DNA of 10,033 bases, from positions 1 to 10,033 of the forward strand of contig CALEZI010000027.1 of assembly GCA_937928755.1 (NCBI GenBank), read 5' to 3'. How positions within the stretch are numbered: the first letter of the stretch is position 1; each line of letters begins with the position of its first letter. The notes beneath the pieces were generated by a model, which saw nothing but the letters and a program-made list of their open reading frames with translations, was not told the DNA's origin and ran no database searches. This document shows positions 1 to 6,448 of this stretch, piece after piece. Source of the DNA: an uncultured Rhodanobacteraceae bacterium (GTDB lineage Bacteria; Pseudomonadota; Gammaproteobacteria; Xanthomonadales; SZUA-5). Position numbers and translations under genes: made by a program.

Positions 1-40
1 GCAAGCGCTCCGCCGCTTCGGGCAAGGGCTCTGCGCTGCC

Positions 41-577
41 TCAGGGTTGCAACTGCAGTTTGAAGCGGATTTCCACCGCATTGGCGATGGTTTCCGGATC
101 GGCCCACTCGCCGCTGCCGATGGCGAACTGGTCGCGCGCCAGCGTGGCCTTGCCGTCGATGCTGCGGCCATCGGCGCTCGGCGTGATGACCAGCGCCACC
201 GGGTGCGTCGCGCCCTTCAACGTCAGCGTCCCCGGGCACGAAAGGCTGGCGCCGCTGGCGCTGCAGTCCGCGGTCGATACCCAGCGTGCGCTCGGGTGGG
301 CTTGAACATCGAAAAACTCCGGCCCCCGCAGCGTCTCGTCGCGGTCGGCGTAATCGGTGTCGAGGCTGGCAACGTCGATCTCGGTGGCAAAGCGCGTGGC
401 CAGCGGCTGCGCCAGGTCGAATTCCGCGGTGCCGGAAAAGCGCTTGAACACGCCGGGCACGGCCTCGCCGCCGTAGTCGCCGGTGAACCCGAGTTCGCTG
501 TTGCTCGCATCGAAGCGAAAGGTGGCGGCATCGGCGGTGGAGGCCAGCAACAGCATTGGAAGAAGAATTCGAATCAC
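41..577 (-). CDS. YceI-family secreted lipid-binding-like protein (first copy)
   Basis: This 178-residue protein looks like a YceI-family member: a small secreted lipocalin-like beta barrel, known in homologues to bind isoprenoid lipids and often found beside cytochrome b561. The start is taken as GTG at 577, which gives a compact signal peptide (IRILLPMLLLASTADA, cleavage after ADA). An in-frame ATG at 652 would add 25 residues translated from a REP element and is rejected. An ATG at 556 would leave too short a signal. No clear ribosome binding site is visible. Family-like segments are FRFDASNSELGF near the mature N-terminus, FKRFSGTAEFDL, the central RGPEFFDVQAHPSARWVST, and GTLTLKGATHPVALVI. 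Two cysteines (C105 and C114) lie ten residues apart and could form a disulfide, which the second YceI copy in this window lacks. It is downstream of the b561 gene in the same direction, 120 bp away, with a REP pair between. The family call is firm; substrate and exact start are not. Confidence 0.88.
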   Translation of the reverse strand: MIRILLPMLLLASTADAATFRFDASNSELGFTGDYGGEAVPGVFKRFSGTAEFDLAQPLATRFATEIDVASLDTDYADRDETLRGPEFFDVQAHPSARWVSTADCSASGASLSCPGTLTLKGATHPVALVITPSADGRSIDGKATLARDQFAIGSGEWADPETIANAVEIRFKLQLQP

Positions 578-612
578 GGGAAATCCATGGAAATTGGCGA
601 GAACGCGGCATT

Positions 613-688
613 CTGTGGGAGCGGGTTCATCCCGCGAGCTCTTGCCGTTCATACGGCAGAAGCTCGCGGGTTGAACCCGCTCCCACAG
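613..688. repeat. Family A REP inverted pair (BIME-like hairpin)
   Basis: Two 28 bp copies of the same palindromic element face each other (613-640 and 661-688). Each begins CTGTGGGAGCGGG on one strand and ends CCCGCGAGCT. The arms are complementary except for one base, and the 20 bp between them holds a smaller hairpin (TGCCGT, TCAT, ACGGCA), so the whole region can fold into one long stem. It begins 9 bp after the b561 stop and ends upstream of the first YceI start. It could act as an mRNA 3' stabiliser or partial terminator between the two genes. The GTGG head followed by an imperfect palindrome matches the GTRG-headed REP elements associated with RAYT transposases. Confidence 0.92.
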
Positions 689-697
689 GTGAGGCCA

Positions 698-1270
698 TCA
701 GCGACTCCGTCGCGGCAGCATCCGCCTGAGCGTGTCGTCGCGATCAAAAAAGTGGTGCTTTAGCGCCGCCAGCACATGCAATGCAATCAAGGCCATCAGG
801 GCCCACGCCAACCACTCGTGAGTCTGCTGCCAGAAAGCGAACATCTCCTTGTCGCGCGCCACCAGCGGCGGCACCTTGAACAGCCCGAACCAGGTCAGCG
901 GAAATCCAGCGGCCGAGTTCTGCAGCCAGCCGGTCAACGGCATCGCAAACATCATCAGGTACAGCAGCCGATGCGTCAGTGTCGCGATGCGTAATTGCCA
1001 CGCCGGAATCGACTCCGCGTACATCGGCGGCGGGTGGTAGGCGCGCCAGATCAGCCGCAGGGCGGCCAGCGCCAGGATCGTAAGACCGACCCACTTGTGC
1101 CAGGTGTAGACCTCGATCTTGGTCGGCGAGGTTTTCAGTCCGGTCATCCACACGCCGACGCCAAGCATGCCGATGATTGCCAGCGCCATCAGCCAGTGCA
1201 GCGCGATGGCGAAACCGCTGTAGCGCGGAACCGGTTCCGGGGCGAAGCCGAAGTTGGGGCGCTGGCGCAT
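698..1270 (-). CDS. Cytochrome b561 family membrane protein
   Basis: This 190-residue protein is a bacterial cytochrome b561 of the CybB/YceJ type, a di-heme, four-helix inner-membrane electron carrier that oxidises quinol-type or related donors. Four hydrophobic helices cover about residues 18-42, 55-75, 98-117 and 150-170. Histidines H25 (ALHW), H58 (TWHKW), H151 (THEW) and H165 (ALHVL) reproduce the spacing of the E. coli CybB heme ligands (34, 90 and 14 residues there; 33, 93 and 14 here). H100 (THRLLY) is also typical. The start at ATG 1270 is preferred over an upstream ATG at 1318 because GAGGAG lies five bases before it and the upstream extension would be translated repeat sequence. 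It lies between two yceI-like genes on the same strand; the pairing of b561 with YceI proteins is common in proteobacteria (E. coli yceJ-yceI) and suggests a shared isoprenoid or quinone-related redox role, which is inference. Confidence 0.93.
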   Translation of the reverse strand: MRQRPNFGFAPEPVPRYSGFAIALHWLMALAIIGMLGVGVWMTGLKTSPTKIEVYTWHKWVGLTILALAALRLIWRAYHPPPMYAESIPAWQLRIATLTHRLLYLMMFAMPLTGWLQNSAAGFPLTWFGLFKVPPLVARDKEMFAFWQQTHEWLAWALMALIALHVLAALKHHFFDRDDTLRRMLPRRSR

Positions 1271-1275
1271 GTTGG

Positions 1276-1281
1276 CTCCTC
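1276..1281 (-). promoter_or_regulatory. Strong Shine-Dalgarno site of the b561 gene
   Basis: On the minus strand this reads GAGGAG, five bases before the ATG at 1270. It fixes the b561 start and excludes the longer frame beginning at 1318. It is the best ribosome binding site on the minus strand of the left half of the window. Confidence 0.8.
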
Positions 1282-1292
1282 GTAATACCCCC

Positions 1293-1600
1293 GGCCAGTC
1301 GGCCCGGCCGACTGGCATTTGGACGGATGCGAACCAGTGGTTCGGGGGAGCAAGGAGTCTTCTTGCTGTCTCCCCCGGCCAGTCGGCTCAGCCGACTGGC
1401 GTTCGGATGGATGGGAACCAGTGGTTCGCGGGAGCAAGGAGTCTTCTTGCTGTCTCCCCCCGGCCAGTCGGCTCAGCCGACTGGCGTTCGGATGGATGCG
1501 AACCAGTGGTTCGCTGGAGCAAGGAGTCCTCTTGCTGTCTCCCCCCGGCCAGTCGGCTTAGCCGACTGGCGTTCGGATGGATGCGAACCAGTGGTTCGCA
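1293..1600. repeat. Family D tandem hairpin repeat, three full units and one partial
   Basis: Units start at 1293, 1377, 1462 and 1547 (spacing 84, 85, 85 bp); the fourth stops after 54 bp. Each full unit carries three inverted repeats in order. The first is GCCAGTCGGCT, one base, AGCCGACTGGC. The second is GCGAACCA, G, TGGTTCGC. The third is AGCAAG, seven bases, CTTGCT. In unit 1 the first stem ends GGCC/GGCC instead of GGCT/AGCC, a paired change that keeps the stem. Unit 2 has one mismatch in the second stem. The array fills almost the whole gap between the upstream YceI gene and the b561 gene, both read on the minus strand. Apparent reading frames across it are by-products of the repeat. 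No REP head of the GTRG kind is obvious. Confidence 0.93.
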
Positions 1601-1611
1601 GGCATCCATCC
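1575..1611 (-). other. Extended hairpin abutting the second YceI stop codon
   Basis: The last, partial unit of the family D array is extended by flanking bases into a larger fold. GGATGGAT followed by GCGAACCA pairs with TGGTTCGC and, after a four-base AGGC bulge, ATCCATCC. The outer arm touches the stop codon at 1612-1614. This gives about 16 base pairs right behind the gene. There is no T tract on the minus strand after it, so it is not a standard intrinsic terminator; a role in 3' end protection or Rho-assisted stopping is possible. Confidence 0.55.
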
Positions 1612-2178
1612 TCACCCCGCCGACGCCTCGATCTCGATGCGCACCTGCACCTCGTCGCTGATACCGCCAAGGTACTCCGAAATGCCGAAGGCGGAGCGCT
1701 TGATAGTGCCGCTGGCGGAGACGCCGAGGGCCGGCTTTTTGCTGAACGGGTGCGGGCCGGCCTGATTCAGCGTCGCCTGCAGGGTCACCGGCAGTGTGAC
1801 GCCCTTCAATGTCAGGTCGCCACTGATGGTCATGGTCTTGTCGCCGGTCTTCTCGACCTTGCTGGAGACAAAGCGCGCGTCCGGAAACGCGGCGACATTG
1901 AACCACTTGTCGGCCGAGACATGTTCCTGCCAGGTGTCATCGCCGAGATCGATGCCGGCGACATTCAGGGTCGCGTCGACCTTGGCCGTGCTCCAGTCGG
2001 CGGCGTCGAAGCTGATCGTGCCGTCCTTGACGTGGAAGCGCGCGGTGCTATTCGACAGGCCCATGTGCAGCACGCTGGCGTGGACCTGCGTGTGCACCTT
2101 GTCGAACTGGTAAGTCAGGGCTTCGGCGCTGGCGCCGCTGGCGAAGGCGAGGGTGGCAAGGGCGAGCAAGGTGCGCAT
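1612..2178 (-). CDS. YceI-family secreted lipid-binding-like protein (second copy)
   Basis: This 188-residue protein is a clear YceI-family member with a standard signal peptide (MRTLLALATLAFASGASA, cleavage before EAL), so it should act in the periplasm. Family segments in order are YQFDKVHTQVHASVLHMGLSNSTARF, ISFDAADWSTAKVDATLNVAGIDLGDDTWQEHV, the conserved KWFNVAAFPDARFVSS, and SGDLTLKGVTLPVTL, closing with SAFGISEYLGGISDEVQVRIEIEA. It has no cysteine. Length is normal for the family. ATG at 2178 is preceded by GGAGAAA at suitable distance. It is the first gene of a minus-strand set (YceI, b561, YceI) and is divergent from a LysR-type regulator 137 bp away, which may control it. Homologues bind polyisoprenoids and are induced by high pH or osmotic change in E. 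coli; the ligand here is unknown. Confidence 0.93.
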   Translation of the reverse strand: MRTLLALATLAFASGASAEALTYQFDKVHTQVHASVLHMGLSNSTARFHVKDGTISFDAADWSTAKVDATLNVAGIDLGDDTWQEHVSADKWFNVAAFPDARFVSSKVEKTGDKTMTISGDLTLKGVTLPVTLQATLNQAGPHPFSKKPALGVSASGTIKRSAFGISEYLGGISDEVQVRIEIEASAG

Positions 2179-2300
2179 CTGCAGTTTCTCCAGTGAGATT
2201 GCTGTGAGTTCGCGACGCTACCTCGAAGCCGTCGCCGTCAACGTGAAGAGAGCTTGCGCGAAGCCGCGGGGCGCGCCAAGCTGACGCCCTTGCTGACGGG

Positions 2301-2317
2301 ATTCAAATTTCTTGAAT
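2301..2317. promoter_or_regulatory. Candidate LysR-type operator overlapping the regulator start
   Basis: ATTCAAATTTCTTGAAT is a dyad with six-base arms (ATTCAA and TTGAAT) around five bases. Inside it, T2303 and A2315 are separated by exactly eleven bases, the T-N11-A pattern of LysR-family boxes. It includes the first two bases of the LysR ATG at 2316, so a bound regulator would sit on its own start, consistent with autorepression, while lying upstream of the divergent YceI gene. It is an AT-rich island in GC-rich surroundings. Binding is inferred only. Confidence 0.5.
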
Positions 2318-3218
2318 GGGTACTCAGGCCGCGCTCGATCTCGAAGCCATCGAACTGCTGGCGGTCATCGCCGAAACCGGCTCGATGGCTGCGGCCGCGC
2401 GCCGCCTCGGCAAGGTGCCGTCGGCCTTGACCTATCAGGTGCGCCGGCTGGAGGAGCGTCTCGACCTGCTGCTGGTCGATCGCCGCAGCGGGCGTGCGCA
2501 ACTGACCGAATCTGCGCAGTTGCTGGTGCGTGAGGGACGCGACGTGCTGGCGGCGCTGGATGGCGCACTCACGCGCGCGCGCCGCGCCGCGCTCGGATTC
2601 GAGTCGGAACTGGTGATTGCCGTCGATGCGATCGTGCCGATCGATGTGCTGTGGCCGCTGGTCCGCGGTTTCGACGAACTTGCGGCGCCGACGCAGATCC
2701 GCTTCTGGCATGAGGTGCTGTCGGGCAGCTGGGAAGCGTTGCTCAGTGGGCGCGCCGATCTGGTCGTCGGTGCGCCCGGCGACGCGCCGGCCGATCACGC
2801 GGTGCGCATGCAGCCGCTCGGCCGCATCGAATTCGTTTATTGCGTGTCGCCGCAGCACCCGCTGGCGCGGGCCAGCGAGCCGCTGATGCCTGAGCAGATT
2901 GCGGCGCATCGCGCCGTTGCGGTCGCGGATTCGGCGCGGGCGATGCCGCGGCGTACCGCCGGCCTGTTACCCGGTCAGGCCGTCATGACCGTGCCGGATT
3001 TTCGTTACAAGATCGCCGCCCAGGTGGCTGCGCTGGGCTGCGGCTATCTGCCGCAGCACATGGCCGAGGCCGAACTGCGCGCGGGTCGCCTGGAGGCGAG
3101 GCAAACCGCCCAGGGCCAGGTCAGCCAGACGATCCACCTGGCCTGGCGCGAGCCGGTGCGCGGCCGGGCGCTGGCGTGGTTCATCCAGGCGTTCAGGGAT
3201 GTGCGGTTTGGGGGGTGA
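2316..3218 (+). CDS. LysR-family transcriptional regulator
   Basis: This 300-residue protein has the usual LysR length and layout. A winged helix-turn-helix fills about residues 10-68 (IELLAVIAETGSMAAAARRLG, then the recognition region VPSALTYQVRRLEERLDLLLVDRR and QLTESAQLLV). A linker helix follows to about 95, and a periplasmic-binding-like effector domain covers about 96-295, starting near LVIAVDAIVPIDVLWPLV and including GSWEALLSGRADLVVGAP. It should be a cytoplasmic DNA-binding regulator responding to a small molecule that I cannot name. It is divergent from the YceI gene, the classical arrangement for a LysR protein and its target. ATG 2316 has no clear Shine-Dalgarno sequence and sits inside the dyad at 2301-2317; no better in-frame start precedes the DNA-binding domain. 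The 3' end faces the family A repeat array. Confidence 0.93.
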   Translation: MGTQAALDLEAIELLAVIAETGSMAAAARRLGKVPSALTYQVRRLEERLDLLLVDRRSGRAQLTESAQLLVREGRDVLAALDGALTRARRAALGFESELVIAVDAIVPIDVLWPLVRGFDELAAPTQIRFWHEVLSGSWEALLSGRADLVVGAPGDAPADHAVRMQPLGRIEFVYCVSPQHPLARASEPLMPEQIAAHRAVAVADSARAMPRRTAGLLPGQAVMTVPDFRYKIAAQVAALGCGYLPQHMAEAELRAGRLEARQTAQGQVSQTIHLAWREPVRGRALAWFIQAFRDVRFGG

Positions 3219-3241
3219 CGTCGCGAGTGGCTGCGAGGATT

Positions 3242-3267
3242 TGTGGGAGCGGGTTTATCCTGCGAGC
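3242..3267 (-). repeat. Inverted family A REP at the edge of the array
   Basis: A diverged single copy (TGTGGGAGCGGGTTTATCC then TGCGAGC) in opposite orientation to the eight copies that follow. It lies 24 bp after the LysR stop. Together with the first direct copy at 3288 it makes a BIME-like inverted pair, so the array has a facing hairpin at its LysR end. Confidence 0.88.
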
Positions 3268-3287
3268 CTTTCTTCTGCAGGCCGAAA

Positions 3288-3630
3288 AGCTCGCGGGATG
3301 AACCCGCTCCCACAGGTGAAGCGGAGCCGAAAAGCTCGCGGGATGAACCCGCTCCCACAGGTGAAGCGGTGCCGAAAAGCTCGCGGGATGAACCCGCTCC
3401 CACAGGTGAAGCGGAGCCGAAAAGCTCGCGGGATGAACCCGCTCCCACAGGTGGAGCGGAGCCGACAAGCTCGCGGGATGAACCCGCTCCCACAGGTGGA
3501 GCGGAGCCGAGAAGCTCGCGGGATGAACCCGCTCCCACAGTTAAGGCGAAGCCGAAAAGCTCGCGGGATGAACCCGCTCCCACAGGTGGAGCGGAGCCGA
3601 CAAGCTCGCGGGATAAACCCGCTCCCACAG
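3288..3630. repeat. Family A REP tandem array, eight copies at 45 bp period
   Basis: Eight 28 bp copies start at 3288, 3333, 3378, 3423, 3468, 3513, 3558 and 3603, an exact 45 bp spacing throughout. Each reads AGCTCGCGGGATGAACC then CGCTCCCACAG on the plus strand; the last copy has one change (GGATAAACC). The 17 bp spacers are near-identical variants of GTGAAGCGGAGCCGAAA. The element is the same as at 613-688. The array lies between the convergent LysR and cystathionine beta-synthase genes, a typical REP location, and every unit can form a GCGGG/CCCGC hairpin on either strand. The period is divisible by three, so long spurious reading frames with a 15-residue repeat open across it; none has a credible start or domain. 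Confidence 0.96.
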
Positions 3631-3655
3631 AGAGCTTGCTTCCTCAGGCCCGGCC

Positions 3656-5026
<1,371 letters not shown>

Positions 5027-5032
5027 GATCAT

Positions 5033-5039
5033 CTCCCCC
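5033..5039 (-). promoter_or_regulatory. Ribosome binding site of the cystathionine beta-synthase gene
   Basis: The minus strand reads GGGGGAG then ATGATC before the ATG at 5026. The six-base spacing supports 5026 as the start rather than the ATG at 5032, which touches the site directly. Confidence 0.7.
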
Positions 5040-5079
5040 GCGGCGCACGCTTCAGCGCGTCGCCCATGATGTGTGAAGG

Positions 5080-5095
5080 GGTGCAAGACTGCACC
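5080..5095. promoter_or_regulatory. Short palindrome upstream of cystathionine beta-synthase
   Basis: GGTGCA, AGAC, TGCACC forms a perfect six-base dyad 54 bp upstream of the start at 5026. It could be an operator or a leader hairpin for the sulfur-metabolism gene. I do not recognise it as the site of a known regulator, and no convincing -35/-10 pair was found nearby. Confidence 0.25.
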
Positions 5096-5209
5096 AGGAT
5101 GGGGTGGAGAACCAGCGTTGCGCATGGTCTGCAGGCGCATGACGGAACTTGCGCTGCCGCTTTGCTGCTATCGCGGGGGCGGGGCTTGCTCCGACGCTTT
5201 GTTGCCCTT

Positions 5210-5382
5210 GTAGAGCGGAGCTTGCTCCGCTGCCTTGTTGCCGAGCAAGCTCGGCACTACAAGAGCACGACGCGCTTTGTTGCCGAGCAAGCTCGGCACT
5301 ACAAGAGCATGACGCGCCTTGTTGCCGAGCAAGCTCGGCACTACAAGAGCACGACGCGCTTTGTTGCCGAGCAAGCTCGGCG
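5210..5382. repeat. Family B REP array, four direct copies at 42 bp plus a facing variant
   Basis: Four copies of the palindrome TGCCGAGCAAGCTCGGCA start at 5239, 5281, 5323 and 5365, an exact 42 bp period, each followed on the plus strand by CTACAAGAGC or a close variant. On the minus strand the head reads CTTGTAG, a GTRG-type REP head. A facing variant lies at 5210-5231 with head GTAG on the plus strand and a different stem, AGCGGAG with CTCCGCT, around the same CTTG core; the stem pairs have changed together. A more degenerate copy (GGGGCTTGCTCC) lies near 5180-5192. The last copy is altered (GGCGCTAAAAG). The array occupies the divergent gap between cystathionine beta-synthase and the small membrane protein gene. 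Confidence 0.94.
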
Positions 5383-5485
5383 CTAAAAGAACACGACCAG
5401 CGGTCGCTGGACGCATGGCCGGCGGAGTGTCGCCCGCTGGTGCGGACGTGGCGATAATGCTGGCTCCGTGTCGCCCTTCAATGCC

Positions 5486-5713
5486 ATGAACCGCAATCTG
5501 ATCATCCCGATTGTCCTGCTCGATGCGCTGGCGGCGATGCTGCTGGCGATCGGCGCGCTAGCGTACCTGCAGCCCGACATCGACTTCCTGGCGCCGATCA
5601 CCCGGCTCGGACTGGCGCTTCCGATGATCGTGATCGGTGTCGTGCTGATGCTGATCTGCGCGCCGTTGATGTGGCGCTGGTTCCTCGCCTCGATGCGCGA
5701 GCGCAGCCGCTGA
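5486..5713 (+). CDS. Small two-helix membrane protein of unknown function
   Basis: A 75-residue protein with two hydrophobic segments: about residues 5-27 (LIIPIVLLDALAAMLLAIGALAYL) and 42-67 (LALPMIVIGVVLMLICAPLMW). A short loop with DIDFLAP separates them, and the C-terminus is basic (RWFLASMRERSR). The charge pattern suggests a helical hairpin with both ends in the cytoplasm. I do not recognise the family. ATG 5486 is preferred; a GTG at 5468 would add six residues (MSPFNA), and neither has a clear ribosome binding site. A possible -10 element GATAAT at 5453-5458 would put the transcript start close upstream, without a recognisable -35. Codon use matches its neighbours, so I think it is real, but it is the least certain gene here. 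It is 164 bp upstream of the NTF2-like gene and probably separately regulated. Confidence 0.65.
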   Translation: MNRNLIIPIVLLDALAAMLLAIGALAYLQPDIDFLAPITRLGLALPMIVIGVVLMLICAPLMWRWFLASMRERSR

Positions 5714-5726
5714 GTCGCGCCGGCGT

Positions 5727-5814
5727 TTGTCATTTTGGCTTCATGCGATTGCCGCGAGGCGTTCATTCGAAAGGTCCGAGGCGTTCATGCGCCCTGCGCA
5801 ATGCGGTTCATTGT
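5727..5814 (+). promoter_or_regulatory. Phased TTCAT direct repeats, candidate response-regulator operator
   Basis: Four TTCAT motifs begin at 5740, 5762, 5784 and 5807 (spacing 22, 22, 23 bp). An extra TGTCAT at 5728-5733 lies eleven bases ahead of the first. The 12-mer CGAGGCGTTCAT occurs twice, at 5755 and 5777. All motifs therefore sit on one face of the helix. OmpR/PhoB-type response regulators bind head-to-tail direct repeats spaced about 11 bp, and such a regulator is encoded 2.2 kb downstream. TTGTCATTTTGGCTTCAT resembles a weak Pho box. The site is 64 bp or more upstream of the NTF2-like start. Function is inferred. Confidence 0.5.
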
Positions 5815-5877
5815 CCTGGCAAAGACTGCGGCTCAAGGAGTCGAGAACTCCGTCACGCCTACCGGAGCAATACACGC

Positions 5878-6429
5878 ATGAACCGCAAGATCCTGATCGC
5901 CGCTCTGACCCTCGCCGCAGCGCCCGCCTTCGCCCAGGACGCACGCGTCTACAGCGCCAACATCACCGAAAGCGAAGTGACCGCGGCACAGCGGGCGTGG
6001 GGCGATGCGCTGGTCGCCATAAGCAAGGCCTACGAGACCGGCGGCCGGGGGGCGGCCTCCGAACTGGCGAGCAAGGTGCTCGACGATGCCTACGGCTACA
6101 ACCTCGGGCCGGTGCTGTTCAAGCCGACGCTGACCGAAGCCCCGCAGACCTTTCGCACGACCAAGGAAGGCGCGCTGGCCTACTTCGTCGGCGGCAACAA
6201 GGACTATCCGAACGACAGCGGATTTGCGCTGAAGGGCTGGACCAAAGTCGAGATCAAGAATGCCGCGATTCACATCAACGGCGACGTCGCCTCGACGATG
6301 GGCAATGTCATGATCACCAACAAGGACGGGTCGGTGACCACGGTGGACAAGACGTGGAAATTCAAGAAGTCGGACGACGGCAAGTTGCGCATCGTGTTGC
6401 ACCACAGCTCGCTGCCGTATTCCAGCTGA
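5878..6429 (+). CDS. Secreted NTF2/SnoaL-like domain protein
   Basis: A 183-residue protein with a clear Sec signal peptide (MNRKILIAALTLAAAPAFA, cleavage before QDA), hence periplasmic. The mature part begins with a helix containing AAQRAWGDALVAISKAYETGG. It continues through VLFKPTLTEAPQTFRTTKEGALAYFVGG, FALKGWTKVEIKNAAIHINGDVASTMGNVMITNKDGSVTTVDKTWKFKK and ends LRIVLHHSSLPYSS. The pattern of a leading helix pair followed by a curved sheet with the terminal IVLHHSSLP strand is that of NTF2/SnoaL-like (calmodulin-kinase association-type) domains, which bind small ligands or act as enzymes. I recall homologues labelled phosphoribosyl-AMP cyclohydrolase; this protein has no cysteine, so the HisI zinc site is absent. 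Start ATG 5878 follows GGAG at ten bases. The histidine kinase begins 19 bp after its stop, so it may supply or sense the signal for that system. Confidence 0.8.
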   Translation: MNRKILIAALTLAAAPAFAQDARVYSANITESEVTAAQRAWGDALVAISKAYETGGRGAASELASKVLDDAYGYNLGPVLFKPTLTEAPQTFRTTKEGALAYFVGGNKDYPNDSGFALKGWTKVEIKNAAIHINGDVASTMGNVMITNKDGSVTTVDKTWKFKKSDDGKLRIVLHHSSLPYSS

Positions 6430-6448
6430 GCGTGCGTCTGGCGTAGCG

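Noticed and set aside
578..652. Longer N-terminus for the first YceI protein starting at ATG 652
   Set aside because: The added 25 residues are translated from REP sequence and would bury the signal peptide.
47..763. Plus-strand frame of about 238 codons over the first YceI gene
   Set aside because: It is antisense to a YceI gene with signal peptide and family motifs; GC-rich third positions keep the opposite frame open.
1177..2196. Plus-strand open frame across the hairpin array and the second YceI gene
   Set aside because: It is the antisense of a clear YceI gene plus tandem repeats, with no domain or ribosome binding site.
3288..3630. CRISPR array (28 bp repeats with 17 bp spacers)
   Set aside because: The spacers are nearly identical and too short, the repeat is a known type of REP palindrome found elsewhere in the window, and no cas gene is present.
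5727..5744. Firm PhoB box
   Set aside because: The first half matches the Pho consensus in six of seven positions but the second only in four; the wider TTCAT pattern at 22-23 bp is more regular, so I call only a generic response-regulator site.
5878..6429. Phosphoribosyl-AMP cyclohydrolase (HisI)
   Set aside because: A name I recall for homologues, but the protein has a signal peptide, no cysteine and no HisI motifs.
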